A stretch of DNA of 64,000 nucleotides from Staphylococcus canis (GTDB taxonomy: Bacteria > Bacillota > Bacilli > Staphylococcales > Staphylococcaceae): positions 1 through 64,000 of the forward strand of contig NZ_JABANU010000003.1 of NCBI RefSeq assembly GCF_016238445.1. The letters are read 5' to 3'. A program made the position numbers and the translations under genes. A model generated the notes under the pieces. The model did not search any database, was not told the DNA's origin, and saw only the letters and a list, made by a program, of their open reading frames with translations. Each line of letters begins with the position of its first letter. Position 1 is the stretch's first letter. This document shows positions 45,761-54,726 of the stretch, piece after piece.

Positions 45761-46176
45761 CAAGGTCATTGAGAGAGCGCTTTGAATTCGAGCAGAACCA
45801 TAGCAATTCAAGAAATTGTTTACAATTTTGAAGAATTGCGAAGTTCTGTTGAGAATTCAGCTCTCGAAATGCCGTTCATAGCCTCCCACCACATATGTCA
45901 CAAGGTCATTGAGGAAGCGATTAGGATTCAAGCAGAATGGAATAATGCGCAAAAATTGGTTTTTAATTTTAGCGCATTATGGAATTCTGTCGAGAATCCT
46001 GCTTCCGAAATGCCGTTCACATATTCCCACCACATATGGCACAAGGTCATTGAGAGAGCGCTTTGAATTCTAAAGAACCACTTCATATGGAGTCTCTTAT
46101 TTAAAGGTTACTAACCACATTAAGCCTCCAGATGTTAGTGGTTCTTACAAATGCGTTCAAGCGCATTTGTTCATTT
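45761..46176 (+). repeat. Structured repeat array, locus 3
   Basis: Units start at 45761, 45901 and 46042, spaced 140 and 141 bp. Each begins CAAGGTCATTGAG, the first directly after the rsp stop codon. Unit 1 pairs GAGAGC/GCTCTC, GAATTC/GAATTC, CAGAAC/GTTCTG and GCAATTC/GAATTGC. Unit 2 pairs GGAAGC/GCTTCC, AGGATTC/GAATCCT and CAGAAT/ATTCTG. Unit 3 contains the nested hairpin module and then stops, lacking its right half. Units here are joined by a spacer containing CCCACCACATATG, absent at the other loci. Confidence 0.88.
46067..46175 (+). repeat. Nested hairpin module, second copy
   Basis: Close copy of 33640-33745, with AAGAACCACT/AGTGGTTCTT, TGGAG/CTCCA and ACAAATGCG/GCGCATTTGT helices retained. 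The hairpin loop differs (TTCAA here, TAAAT there) while the stem is kept. The remainder of the unit is missing here. Confidence 0.8.
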
Positions 46177-46367
46177 AAAACTTCCATAACATAAGAAAAA
46201 GTGCTTTTTCTTTAATTTGTACGTATTAGTATTTTTTATAGTGTAGTTTACTCTTTGAGATGAGGCTTCTAACCTGTATTTTTATATTTCCCACAATATT
46301 TAGTCATATCACCGAATATATATTATAATGAAATCAAACATCACACTTTAATAGGAGGATACTTTGA
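46177..46367. other. galU upstream region
   Basis: AT-rich leader after the truncated third repeat unit. TATAAT at 46324-46329 is a likely -10 for galU, with a poor -35 (TAGTCA) 17 bp upstream. Confidence 0.45.
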
Positions 46368-47255
46368 ATGTCAAAGATCAAGAAAGCTATTATTCCTGCT
46401 GCTGGTTTAGGTACACGTTTTTTACCAGCAACCAAAGCAATGCCTAAAGAGATGTTACCTATATTAGATACGCCTACGATTCAATACATAGTTGAAGAAG
46501 CATCACGTGCAGGTATTGAAGATATTATTATTGTGACGGGAAAACATAAACGTGCGATTGAAGATCACTTCGATAATCAAAAAGAACTAGAATCAACCCT
46601 AAAAGAAAAAGGAAAATTCGACCTATTAGAGAAAGTGCAACATTCCGCTTCACTTGCGAATATTTTTTATGTGCGACAAAAAGAACAAAAAGGGCTTGGT
46701 CACGCCATTTGGACTGCACGTCAATTTTTTGGTAACGAACCTTTTGCCGTGTTACTCGGAGATGACATTGTCCAATCAGACAAACCGGCCATTCAACAAT
46801 TAATGGAACAATATGATGAAACAGGCAAATCTATTATCGGTGTTCAAGAAGTGCCTTATGAAGCAACGCACCGTTATGGTATTGTAGAACCGTATTCACA
46901 ACACAACAGACGCTATGAAGTTAAACAATTTGTTGAAAAACCAAAAGCAGGCACGGCACCTTCTAATTTAGCAATTATGGGACGCTATATTTTAACACCT
47001 CAGATTTTCAAATATCTTGATACTCAAGAAGCAGGAGCTGGTGGAGAAATCCAATTGACTGATGCCATTGAGCGATTGAATCAAGATGATCAAGTATATG
47101 CGTATGAGTTTGAAGGTATACGTTATGATGTGGGAGAAAAAGAAGGTTTTGTGAAAACAACGTTAAGTTTCGCACTGAAAGATCCAACAATGAAATTAGC
47201 AATTGCAAAATATATGAAACAATTGCTCGATGATTACAATAACACGCCATCTTAA
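46368..47255 (+). CDS. galU: UTP-glucose-1-phosphate uridylyltransferase
   Basis: Makes UDP-glucose for glycolipid anchors and wall polymers (the protein is GtaB in Bacillus and staphylococci). The 295-residue enzyme has the nucleotide-binding signature [20 protein letters not shown] at residues 9-28, LLGDDIV near residue 130, the FVEKP motif near residue 190 with catalytic Lys, and [10 protein letters not shown] near residue 225. The ATG follows TAGGAGGATAC. Single gene; terminator at 47264-47323. Confidence 0.95.
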   Translation: MSKIKKAIIPAAGLGTRFLPATKAMPKEMLPILDTPTIQYIVEEASRAGIEDIIIVTGKHKRAIEDHFDNQKELESTLKEKGKFDLLEKVQHSASLANIFYVRQKEQKGLGHAIWTARQFFGNEPFAVLLGDDIVQSDKPAIQQLMEQYDETGKSIIGVQEVPYEATHRYGIVEPYSQHNRRYEVKQFVEKPKAGTAPSNLAIMGRYILTPQIFKYLDTQEAGAGGEIQLTDAIERLNQDDQVYAYEFEGIRYDVGEKEGFVKTTLSFALKDPTMKLAIAKYMKQLLDDYNNTPS

Positions 47256-47263
47256 ATATGAAA

Positions 47264-47323
47264 ATGTCTGAGGTTTAGATGCCATGTTTGAACTCATGAA
47301 CAATACCTAAGCCTCAGACATTA
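47264..47323. terminator. Bidirectional terminator (galU / CynX-type MFS)
   Basis: Arms AATGTCTGAGGTTTAG and CTAAGCCTCAGACATT between convergent genes. Confidence 0.85.
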
Positions 47324-47326
47324 ATT

Positions 47327-48520
47327 CTATTTATCCTCAACATAAGCCGGTTGTGATGCGTATAACCCTACACCTAAAATGAATAGTGCCATGATCATAA
47401 ACATGATAATGCCACTCACCCAACCATGTGTCATATCATATGACACACCTAGTGCAAATGGTCCAACCGCTGCAACTAAATAACCTACCGACTGACCAAA
47501 TCCTGATAATGCAAGACTCCCTTTTGTTGTACGTGCTCGAATTGAGAAAAACGTCATACAAATACTAAAACAAGCACCAATTCCCATACCTGTTAGTATC
47601 ATTGCTACTATTAGTGACCATGTTTGTGTCGTGAATAACAATGCAAAGCCAGCTAGCAATAACCCCACAATAATCAAAATAAGATTACGTTGGTTGTTCA
47701 TTTTAGCAGCGAATATTGGGAAAGTAAACGTCATAGGAAGTTGAGAAAATTGATTAAGCATTAAAAAATAACCGGCCATTTCCGGATGTATGCCTTTGCT
47801 CACAAGAATTGACGGATACCATGCAACGATACTATAAAATATCATACTTTGAAAGGCCATCGTTAAGGCTACTGCCCATGCCATTTTAGACGTAATAATG
47901 CGTGTAGTACCTGTTTCGTTATCCTCTTGTTTTACTTTACCTTCACCTTTAATTTGAGAGATCCAGACAATCAAAGCAATTCCCGCAAACAGTAACCAAA
48001 AGACTAATGAGAATCGATAGCCTAATGGTGTCAAGTTTGAAAGTGGGTAACTTAACCCTCCTCCTAATCCTGCTGTTAAATTCATAGTCGCACTATAAAT
48101 CCCTGTAATCACTCCTATTTGTAAAGGGAAACGCCATTTTGCATAGGCAGGTAACGTAACATTGGCAAACGCAATCGCAATGCCTAACAAGATTGTCCCT
48201 ACAAAAAATAAAATAACATTTCCTGACACACGTATAATCAGTGCAACCATTGTTAAAATCAATGCGTAAAATAATATACGTGACATTGAAATACGTGTCA
48301 TCACTTTTGAAACTAAAGGTGACACGATACCAAATATGATTAATGGAATTGTTGTAATCATCCCTGCAACTCCATTATTTATATCTAAATTCATTTTAAT
48401 TTCTTCAATAATTGGACCAACTGCAGTCAAAGGCGCTCGTAAAGTTGACGCTACCAATACAATACCAATAACAAGTAGCCAATTATCCTGAATACGATGT
48501 TCATGAGTGATGTGCTGCAT
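47327..48520 (-). CDS. CynX/NimT family MFS transporter
   Basis: A 397-residue, twelve-helix MFS protein. The CynX-type N-terminal LVASTLRAPLTAVGPIIEEI near residue 23 is distinctive, followed by LGIAIAFANVTLPAYAKWRFP near residue 118 and YSATMNLTAGLGGGLSYPL near residue 146. Homologues include the cyanate transporter CynX and the nitroimidazole-linked NimT; the substrate here is unknown. The ATG follows TAGGAGG. Confidence 0.85.
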   Translation of the reverse strand: MQHITHEHRIQDNWLLVIGIVLVASTLRAPLTAVGPIIEEIKMNLDINNGVAGMITTIPLIIFGIVSPLVSKVMTRISMSRILFYALILTMVALIIRVSGNVILFFVGTILLGIAIAFANVTLPAYAKWRFPLQIGVITGIYSATMNLTAGLGGGLSYPLSNLTPLGYRFSLVFWLLFAGIALIVWISQIKGEGKVKQEDNETGTTRIITSKMAWAVALTMAFQSMIFYSIVAWYPSILVSKGIHPEMAGYFLMLNQFSQLPMTFTFPIFAAKMNNQRNLILIIVGLLLAGFALLFTTQTWSLIVAMILTGMGIGACFSICMTFFSIRARTTKGSLALSGFGQSVGYLVAAVGPFALGVSYDMTHGWVSGIIMFMIMALFILGVGLYASQPAYVEDK

Positions 48521-48655
48521 GAAACAACCTCCTATATTGATAATCCTATTCTCATCTGTGCCATGAACTTGTCACATTATTAATAAATTTTAACTTTTAG
48601 AAATTCAAATTTTCTATTATAATAATAAAAACACTTTAAAAGGAGTCTATTTTCT

Positions 48656-49000
48656 ATGAAGAAAAATAAACAAGCTATGGGGTTCATCTTAATTGTTGTG
48701 ATGCTCGTCATTACAGCCATTATTGTCGTCGGAATGATGATGTCTAGCCAAAAAGAAACGTATTATGGTTACATGAAAAATGAAACTACAGCTGAAAAAG
48801 TGATTAACGCTTCAGAAAAAACGGTGGAAGAAAATGTGACTATTCCGAGTGATCAAAACTTCCAACCTCAAGCTGGTGATTTTGTACGCCTAGTCAAAAA
48901 CAAAGGCGATGAACAATTTAGTAAAAAAGAAGTCGTGAGTCATGATGATGTCCCGCATGGATTAATGATGAAAATTCACGACATGCATATGTCTCATTAA
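48656..49000 (+). CDS. Small membrane-anchored protein (possible DUF4889)
   Basis: A 114-residue protein with one N-terminal membrane helix (GFILIVVMLVITAIIVVGMM) and an external domain of about 80 residues (TYYGYMKNETTAEKVINASE, FVRLVKNKGDEQFSKKEVV), ending His/Met-rich: KIHDMHMSH. It resembles staphylococcal DUF4889 proteins, but I am not certain. The Met/His tail could bind metal; this is speculation. The ATG follows AAAAGGAGT. Confidence 0.7.
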   Translation: MKKNKQAMGFILIVVMLVITAIIVVGMMMSSQKETYYGYMKNETTAEKVINASEKTVEENVTIPSDQNFQPQAGDFVRLVKNKGDEQFSKKEVVSHDDVPHGLMMKIHDMHMSH

Positions 49001-49012
49001 AATGAAAATCTT

Positions 49013-49065
49013 GCGTCGTTAATACTAAAGGGCAATTAGTAATATTACCCCTTCTATAACGACGC
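49013..49065. terminator. Bidirectional terminator (small membrane protein / EamA)
   Basis: Arms GCGTCGTTA and TAACGACGC followed by TTTTTATAT on the plus strand. Confidence 0.78.
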
Positions 49066-49077
49066 TTTTTATATGCT

Positions 49078-49989
49078 TTATTTATTTTTGACAACGGACA
49101 GTACGACGACCATTAAAATAATTAAACACACCCCAAGTAATTGCCATAAGCCAAAAGATACATTGAGCCATACAACAGAGGCCAAAAGCGCCATTAATGG
49201 TTCAATTGTCCCAAGTAATCCTGCCTCATGCGGCCATAAGTAATGTAAACTCTCTATATAAAACCAAAAAGCAAACATTGTACCAAAAATAATCGCAAAC
49301 CAAAAATAGAGATGGGTTTCTAATGTCCACATTGATAAATCGACATCCCAAGGCGGATGAAAAAAGCTTAAAATAATACCACCAATAAGCATGGCCCATC
49401 CGACTACATTGAGAGAGCCCCATCTTGCTAAGAGTTTAACAGGATATATCGTATAAAATGCTAGTGCAATAGCTGAAGCGAATCCCCAAATAATCGCAAG
49501 CATAGGGACTTGTAAATTTTCAATGTTTCCATTCGTTAAGAGTAAATAAGTTCCAGATATCGCAAGTATTACTGCTAGAACTTCTTTACGCCCCAATGTT
49601 GTTACTTTTGTTAGGATGAGATAAAAGATAATAAAAATTGGGCCTAAATATTGTAATAATGTTGCTACAGCAGCGTTGCCATGACTAATAGATGACATAA
49701 ACGTATATTGAACAGCGAGCATGCCAAATATTCCATAAATCAATATTTGCCGAACAGCGTGTTTATCCCACCAAATCACAAACACTTTCCGACCTTGTGT
49801 CAAAAATGCAATCAAAATTAAAAGTAATCCTGATATGATCAGACGTACTGCCACAAACCATGGTACTTCAAGCTCTGCATGCTGAAATAACCATTGCGAG
49901 ACCGTTCCGCCCACACCCCAAAACGAAGCGCCGACAATCACCAGTATATAACCAATCCAACGCCGATGTTCATGTGTAGATGCCTTCAA
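49078..49989 (-). CDS. EamA/DMT superfamily transporter
   Basis: A 303-residue protein with ten membrane helices in two EamA halves. The first begins GYILVIVGASFWGVGGTVSQWL, and the second half starts near residue 155 (MLAIIWGFASAIALAFYTIYP). The conserved EPLMALLASVVWL is near residue 260. Such proteins export or import metabolites; the substrate is unknown. The start is TTG, about 9 nt after AAAGGGGG. Confidence 0.85.
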   Translation of the reverse strand: MKASTHEHRRWIGYILVIVGASFWGVGGTVSQWLFQHAELEVPWFVAVRLIISGLLLILIAFLTQGRKVFVIWWDKHAVRQILIYGIFGMLAVQYTFMSSISHGNAAVATLLQYLGPIFIIFYLILTKVTTLGRKEVLAVILAISGTYLLLTNGNIENLQVPMLAIIWGFASAIALAFYTIYPVKLLARWGSLNVVGWAMLIGGIILSFFHPPWDVDLSMWTLETHLYFWFAIIFGTMFAFWFYIESLHYLWPHEAGLLGTIEPLMALLASVVWLNVSFGLWQLLGVCLIILMVVVLSVVKNK

Positions 49990-50207
49990 ATTCTAGCACC
50001 CCCTTTTGAGCTATATTTTAAGATGTCATATTGAAAAAAGATAGGGCTAAGGCAAAATTTATATACATATCGAGTGAATAGAAAGTCGAATTTTAAGTTT
50101 AAGAAATTTGGGATAAATATATGCTCTACTTTCTATTTTCTCTATTTTGCCTTTAACTCTATCTTTGATTCTATCTGTTTTTATTTAACCACTGAATCAG
50201 TGCTGAC

Positions 50208-51281
50208 TTACCAAATAATTTGGTCTACTGTCTCATCATTTAATGAACGTACAATTTCAGTCACTAATTTTACTGCATTTTGGTAATCTTCAATGTGAAT
50301 TACAGAAACATTTGAGTGCATATAACGTAATGGAATTGAGATAACTACTGATGGAATACCATCTAATGCTGTATGAATTGATCCGGCATCCGTACCGCCA
50401 CCTGTCATTGAATCGAATTGAATATCGATTTGATGTGCTTTTGCTACTTTTTTGATATGGCGAATCAATCCAACATGACCGATGTTTGTCGCGTCCATAT
50501 TTAACACAATCGGACCTTTACCTAATGCCGCATCGCCTTCACTTTCAAGGCCAGGTGAATCGTATGCTGCTCCAACGTCAACCGCGATGGCTAAGTCTGG
50601 TTTAATATGATGCGCTGCAACTTTAGCACCTCTTAAACCAACTTCTTCTTGAACGTTCGCACCAGCATATACATCAATATCTAGTTGTTCACCTTTAACT
50701 TCTTCTAATAAATCTACAGCAAGTGCACAACCATATCGGTTATCGATAGCTTTAGCTGTAATATAATTGTCGTTAAGTAATGTTTCAAATTCAGAATATG
50801 GTGTAATCATGTCACCAATTTGCACTCCAGCTGACTCCACTTCTTCTTTACTTTTAGCACCGATATCAATATACATTTTCTTGATTTCTACTGTTTTCTT
50901 ACGTGCTTCTGGTGTTAATAAATGCGGTGGTGTTGAGCCAATAATACCTCTAATTTTTCGACCTTCTTCAGTTGTGATTGTTACTTTTTGAGAAAGCATA
51001 ACTTGGTTCCACCAACCACCAACGGGCGTAAAACGGATATAGCCTTGATCAGTAATTTTCGTTACGATAAAACCAATTTCGTCAAGATGACCTGCTACCA
51101 TCACAGAGCGTTTTCCAGATTGTGTTGTTTTCTTGCCAAACACACCACCTAAGTTGTCATAAACCATCTCATCACTATTAGGTTCTAACAAAGATTTCAT
51201 CTCTTTTTTGATGTCATATTCGTGTCCGGCAATGCCATCAATATCTGTTAGTTGTTTTAATAATTGTTTTGTATCTTTCAT
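50208..51281 (-). CDS. M42 family aminopeptidase
   Basis: A 357-residue dinuclear zinc aminopeptidase of the M42 (glutamyl aminopeptidase/tetrahedral peptidase) family. Metal-site motifs are VAGHLDEIGFIV near residue 63, AIDNRYGCALAVDLLEE near residue 180, ANVQEEVGLRGAKVAAH near residue 212, AVDVGAAYDSPG near residue 235 and GGTDAGSIH near residue 310. Likely cytosolic, trimming peptides. The ATG follows AAAAGGGGTTG. Confidence 0.92.
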   Translation of the reverse strand: MKDTKQLLKQLTDIDGIAGHEYDIKKEMKSLLEPNSDEMVYDNLGGVFGKKTTQSGKRSVMVAGHLDEIGFIVTKITDQGYIRFTPVGGWWNQVMLSQKVTITTEEGRKIRGIIGSTPPHLLTPEARKKTVEIKKMYIDIGAKSKEEVESAGVQIGDMITPYSEFETLLNDNYITAKAIDNRYGCALAVDLLEEVKGEQLDIDVYAGANVQEEVGLRGAKVAAHHIKPDLAIAVDVGAAYDSPGLESEGDAALGKGPIVLNMDATNIGHVGLIRHIKKVAKAHQIDIQFDSMTGGGTDAGSIHTALDGIPSVVISIPLRYMHSNVSVIHIEDYQNAVKLVTEIVRSLNDETVDQIIW

Positions 51282-51500
51282 CTTTTTTACAACCCCTTTT
51301 CCAGTTTAACCCTATCATATCAGATTTTTCCTAATGATGTACGATATATCCATTAAATATCATATATTGCATTATGATTCCTATCACGTATATAATAGAT
51401 ATACATTTGTAATTTTCAGAATTATATTCTCTATAATTTATGTAAAACAAAATGATGATGGCTCATCAACTTGATGACCATTGGATAAGGAGCGATGAAT

Positions 51501-52442
51501 ATGGCAAACCGTATTGCACTTATTGGTGTAGGCCGTGTGGGTAGTCAAATTTTAACTGATATTCAATATACAGGTCTATTTCAAGAAATTTATCTTATCG
51601 ATTCTGATGAAAAACAAGCTGAAGGTGAAGTGTTAGACCATTTACATTTTCAATCTTTAAATGGTAGTCACCAAACTCGTATTTACAATGGTACTTATGA
51701 AGATTTGAAAAAAGTAGACGCGATTGTCATCTCTGCAAGTGTGCCATCTGACGCGTCTATGAAAGATCGTGCAAAACTAGCTTCTCTAAACGCAGACCTT
51801 GTTAATGATATCATGAACAAGATTACTGCTGTTACGACAGAACCTATTATTATAATGATTTCAAATCCGATTGATTCTATGCTTTATCTAGCTCAAACCC
51901 AAACAAATTATCCACTTCACAAAATTTTCGGAACAGGTACAATGCTAGAATCTTCTCGTTTTCGCGTATTAATCGCATCACATTATAATGTAGACCCTAA
52001 AAACGTTGAAGCTTTCGTAATTGGTGAACACGGCAAAACAACAGTTCCAGTATGGAGTCGTGTCCGCATCTTTGGTATGCCATTAGGTGAATTTGAAGCA
52101 CTGACTGATGCTACACCAATCTCAAAACAAGAAATCCGTGATTCAATCGATGAGGTGGCATTTAATGTGATGGCAAATAAAGGTTGGACGAATAGTGCCA
52201 TTTCTAGAGTAGCGGTGGATTTACTAGAAGCGATTATGTATAACGAAAATCGCATACTCCCGGTAACATCAGTACATCAATCTATTTACGATTACCAAAA
52301 TGTAGCATTTAGCCTACCAACATTTGTAAACCGTGATGGTTATCACCATCCACTTGAAATTCAACTTGATTCAGATGAAAAAGCAGCACTCGATAAATCT
52401 GTTCAATATATTAAAGAAACGATTGAAAGTACTCAAAAATAA
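51501..52442 (+). CDS. Lactate/malate dehydrogenase family protein, diverged
   Basis: A 313-residue NAD-dependent 2-hydroxyacid dehydrogenase of the LDH/MDH fold. Seen: GVGRVGSQ near residue 8, Asp of IYLIDSDEK near residue 33, SNPID near residue 132, SSRFR (substrate Arg) near residue 156 and catalytic His in GEHG near residue 182. Oddities: the Asp that normally partners His is Glu (MLESSRFR), and the substrate loop (SVPSDASMKDRA) matches neither classical LDH nor MDH. The ATG at 51501 has AAGGAG at 8 nt, while 51495 is too close. The substrate is uncertain. Confidence 0.8.
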   Translation: MANRIALIGVGRVGSQILTDIQYTGLFQEIYLIDSDEKQAEGEVLDHLHFQSLNGSHQTRIYNGTYEDLKKVDAIVISASVPSDASMKDRAKLASLNADLVNDIMNKITAVTTEPIIIMISNPIDSMLYLAQTQTNYPLHKIFGTGTMLESSRFRVLIASHYNVDPKNVEAFVIGEHGKTTVPVWSRVRIFGMPLGEFEALTDATPISKQEIRDSIDEVAFNVMANKGWTNSAISRVAVDLLEAIMYNENRILPVTSVHQSIYDYQNVAFSLPTFVNRDGYHHPLEIQLDSDEKAALDKSVQYIKETIESTQK

Positions 52443-52448
52443 TAAAAA

Positions 52449-52505
52449 CCATAAAACTGAGGATGAGACATTACTAATGAATACTGTCTCACCCTCATCT
52501 TATGG
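52449..52505. terminator. Bidirectional terminator (LDH-like / DUF3139)
   Basis: Arms CTGAGGATGAGACA and TGTCTCACCCTCA, extended by CCATAA / TTATGG, with TTTTTTCT on the plus strand. Confidence 0.85.
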
Positions 52506-52868
52506 CTATTTTTTCTTTAATTTATAATCTTCATCAAAGAAGTTATACCGTGCTTTTTTATCTAATTTTTTAGTATCGCTATTAAAGCCTTGTAAGAAAA
52601 ATCCTCGTTTTAGACTCAACGGTTGTGCAATATAGGTATTCTTTTCATCCCCTTTTAACTTCATCTCTTTATAAAAAATACCTTTATGCGAATCATATTC
52701 TACTTTTTCTTCAATGATTTTATCATCTAGCTTTTGTTCTGTTAAATATTGATCGATCATTTTTACATTTTGACTTTTTTGATATGCTTTAAATGTAAAA
52801 AAGCCTGCAGCAACAAGCACAAATAGTATAATTGCTGCTACTATAAATCCTATTATCTTTTTTGCCAT
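52506..52868 (-). CDS. DUF3139-like small membrane protein
   Basis: A 120-residue protein with one N-terminal membrane helix (IIGFIVAAIILFVLVAAGFFTF) and a lysine-rich external domain that includes QNVKMIDQYLTEQKLDDKI and a DSHKGIFYKEMKLKG stretch. Architecture and sequence resemble staphylococcal DUF3139 proteins. The ATG at 52868 follows GGGGGC; the upstream in-frame ATG is part of that SD. Function unknown. Confidence 0.75.
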   Translation of the reverse strand: MAKKIIGFIVAAIILFVLVAAGFFTFKAYQKSQNVKMIDQYLTEQKLDDKIIEEKVEYDSHKGIFYKEMKLKGDEKNTYIAQPLSLKRGFFLQGFNSDTKKLDKKARYNFFDEDYKLKKK

Positions 52869-52985
52869 TTTGGATTTTGCCCCCATCTAAATTGCTTTAC
52901 TTCTATACATATTATCACAAAATAAAATAGCTTGAGCTATCATTAAACAAAGTCACACAATCTTCAAAAATCAAAAAATAATTGT

Positions 52986-52999
52986 GAAAACGCTTTAAA
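52986..52999 (+). promoter_or_regulatory. Candidate CcpA cre site before the M20 hydrolase gene
   Basis: TGAAAACGCTTTAA fits the cre core (TGNAARCGNWW) and lies 55 bp before the M20 hydrolase start, suggesting carbon catabolite repression of an amino-acid-degrading enzyme. Confidence 0.5.
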
Positions 53000-53053
53000 A
53001 CATTTAAAATAAATCAAAACGATTACTACTTAGGATTTTAGAGGAGAGATATT

Positions 53054-54658
53054 ATGACAAAGCTGTGGCAATCTCAAGCAGGACGAAAGCAATTACTGAA
53101 GCACCTTGTTGCACATCATAGCGTAACACACTCTGAAGGAGAACGTACTTTCCCAAATTTAGTTAAACAACAACTCATGCAATTAACATATTTTAAGCAG
53201 CACCCAGACCATATTCAATTGGTTTCAACACAAGATCAACGTCAAGCCGTTGTTGCATTTTATCAAGCACCACGTTCTAAACAAACAATCACTTTAATTA
53301 GTCACTTTGATACTGTAGACGTAGAAGATTACGGACAGCATCACTCACATGCCTTCGATATAGATAAAATCACCCAAACTTTTCAAGAGGCTCCTCATTA
53401 TTTAGATCAAGATGGGCAAAAAGATCTTGCGTCTGGTTTGTATTTATTTGGACGAGGTGTCATGGATATGAAGGCCGGTTTAATGCTTCATATGGCTTTA
53501 ATTGAACAAGCAACACTTGAACAATGGGATATCAATTTGGTCTTAATGACAGTGTCAGATGAAGAAGTGAATTCACAAGGCATGCTTGCGGCCGTCAGTT
53601 ACCTAGATCAACTGCGAAAGGAACATCAATTAGAAATAGCCTTGCATTTAAATAGTGAACCAACATTTCAACAAGAAAGTCATGATGACAACCATTACTA
53701 TTACACGGGGTCCATTGGTAAAATTATGCCAAGTGTCCTCGTTTATGGTCGTGAAACTCACGTCGGCACTCCAGCTAGTGGTTTAAGCTCAAACTTTATT
53801 TTAAGCTTTATTCAACAGGAAATTGAGTATGCTTTTGATTTTCAGGAAACATTTGAAAATGAAACAACACCTATGCCCGTTAGTCTAATGGCACGCGATC
53901 TCAAATTACACTATGATGTGCAAACGCCATTCAGATCGTTCGCGTTGTTTAATTTGTTTTTATTTGAACGTCATGCAGATGCTGTATTCGAGCAATTTAA
54001 TTTATCTGTACAAAATGCAGTGAAAAAGGGAATGGCTAGCTACAAAAAGAGATTAACTCAAGAAGGACTAACAGTAGATTTAGATATGCAGGTCATGACG
54101 TATCAAGAACTCTATCAATATGCAGTACAACATCACGGTAAAGAGGTTGTTCAGTCTATAGTTAATCAAGTCATACAAGATGAAAAAGAACCTTATCGTC
54201 AATCTGTTAAAATTGTTGATCAGCTTATGAACATATGTCGAGCGTTAGGTCCAACAACAATTACATTTTTCGCACCACCCTATTATCCAGCAACTAACGC
54301 ATCGTATCACCCTATTATTCAAGCTATAGGACATACGATTCAAGAAACGTTACGTGCGCATTTTAATCGTACATCACACCGTATTCATTATTTTAATGGA
54401 ATCAGTGACTTAAGTTACATATCGCCATCACCAAGCGGCTCAAAATTCGAAGCATACGTGCATAATACACCAGTCTTCAATGATACTTACACTATTCCAT
54501 TTGAAGCGATTGAACGTATTCAAGCACCTCTTATAAACTGTGGTCCTATCGGAAAAGATGCGCACCAAATTGGAGAACGCTTGCATCAAACGAGCGCTTT
54601 TGAAGAATTACCAATTGTTTTGGAAACGATTATAAAACACCACTTTATAAATGCTTAA
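53054..54658 (+). CDS. RocB-like M20 family metallohydrolase
   Basis: A 534-residue M20 hydrolase resembling the arginine-utilisation protein RocB. Metal ligands are visible in ISHFDTVDVEDYG near residue 86 (His, Asp), GRGVMDMKAGLMLH near residue 135 (Asp), SDEEVNSQG near residue 171 (catalytic Glu and metal Glu) and a late NDTYTIP-HIGKDAH-like GPIGKDAHQIGER near residue 500. It exceeds typical M20 length, as RocB does. The true substrate is unknown. The ATG follows AGAGGAGAG. Confidence 0.86.
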   Translation: MTKLWQSQAGRKQLLKHLVAHHSVTHSEGERTFPNLVKQQLMQLTYFKQHPDHIQLVSTQDQRQAVVAFYQAPRSKQTITLISHFDTVDVEDYGQHHSHAFDIDKITQTFQEAPHYLDQDGQKDLASGLYLFGRGVMDMKAGLMLHMALIEQATLEQWDINLVLMTVSDEEVNSQGMLAAVSYLDQLRKEHQLEIALHLNSEPTFQQESHDDNHYYYTGSIGKIMPSVLVYGRETHVGTPASGLSSNFILSFIQQEIEYAFDFQETFENETTPMPVSLMARDLKLHYDVQTPFRSFALFNLFLFERHADAVFEQFNLSVQNAVKKGMASYKKRLTQEGLTVDLDMQVMTYQELYQYAVQHHGKEVVQSIVNQVIQDEKEPYRQSVKIVDQLMNICRALGPTTITFFAPPYYPATNASYHPIIQAIGHTIQETLRAHFNRTSHRIHYFNGISDLSYISPSPSGSKFEAYVHNTPVFNDTYTIPFEAIERIQAPLINCGPIGKDAHQIGERLHQTSAFEELPIVLETIIKHHFINA

Positions 54659-54680
54659 ATTGTCTAAAACTAGACAAAAA

Positions 54681-54716
54681 TAAGGTTGAGCTCTCCATTA
54701 TGACAGCTCAACCTTA
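54681..54716. terminator. Bidirectional terminator (M20 hydrolase / narT)
   Basis: Arms TAAGGTTGAGCT and AGCTCAACCTTA between convergent genes. Confidence 0.88.
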
Positions 54717-54726
54717 AGATTAAATA

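Noticed and set aside
45782-46066. 94-codon ORF across the third repeat array with a 47-residue internal repeat
   Set aside because: TTG start, no SD, and the repetition simply reflects the 141-bp DNA repeat period; structure, not coding, is conserved.
33488-46176. CRISPR array
   Set aside because: Units are 120-190 bp with internal complementarity and near-identical spacing sequence; there are no short direct repeats with unique spacers and no cas genes.
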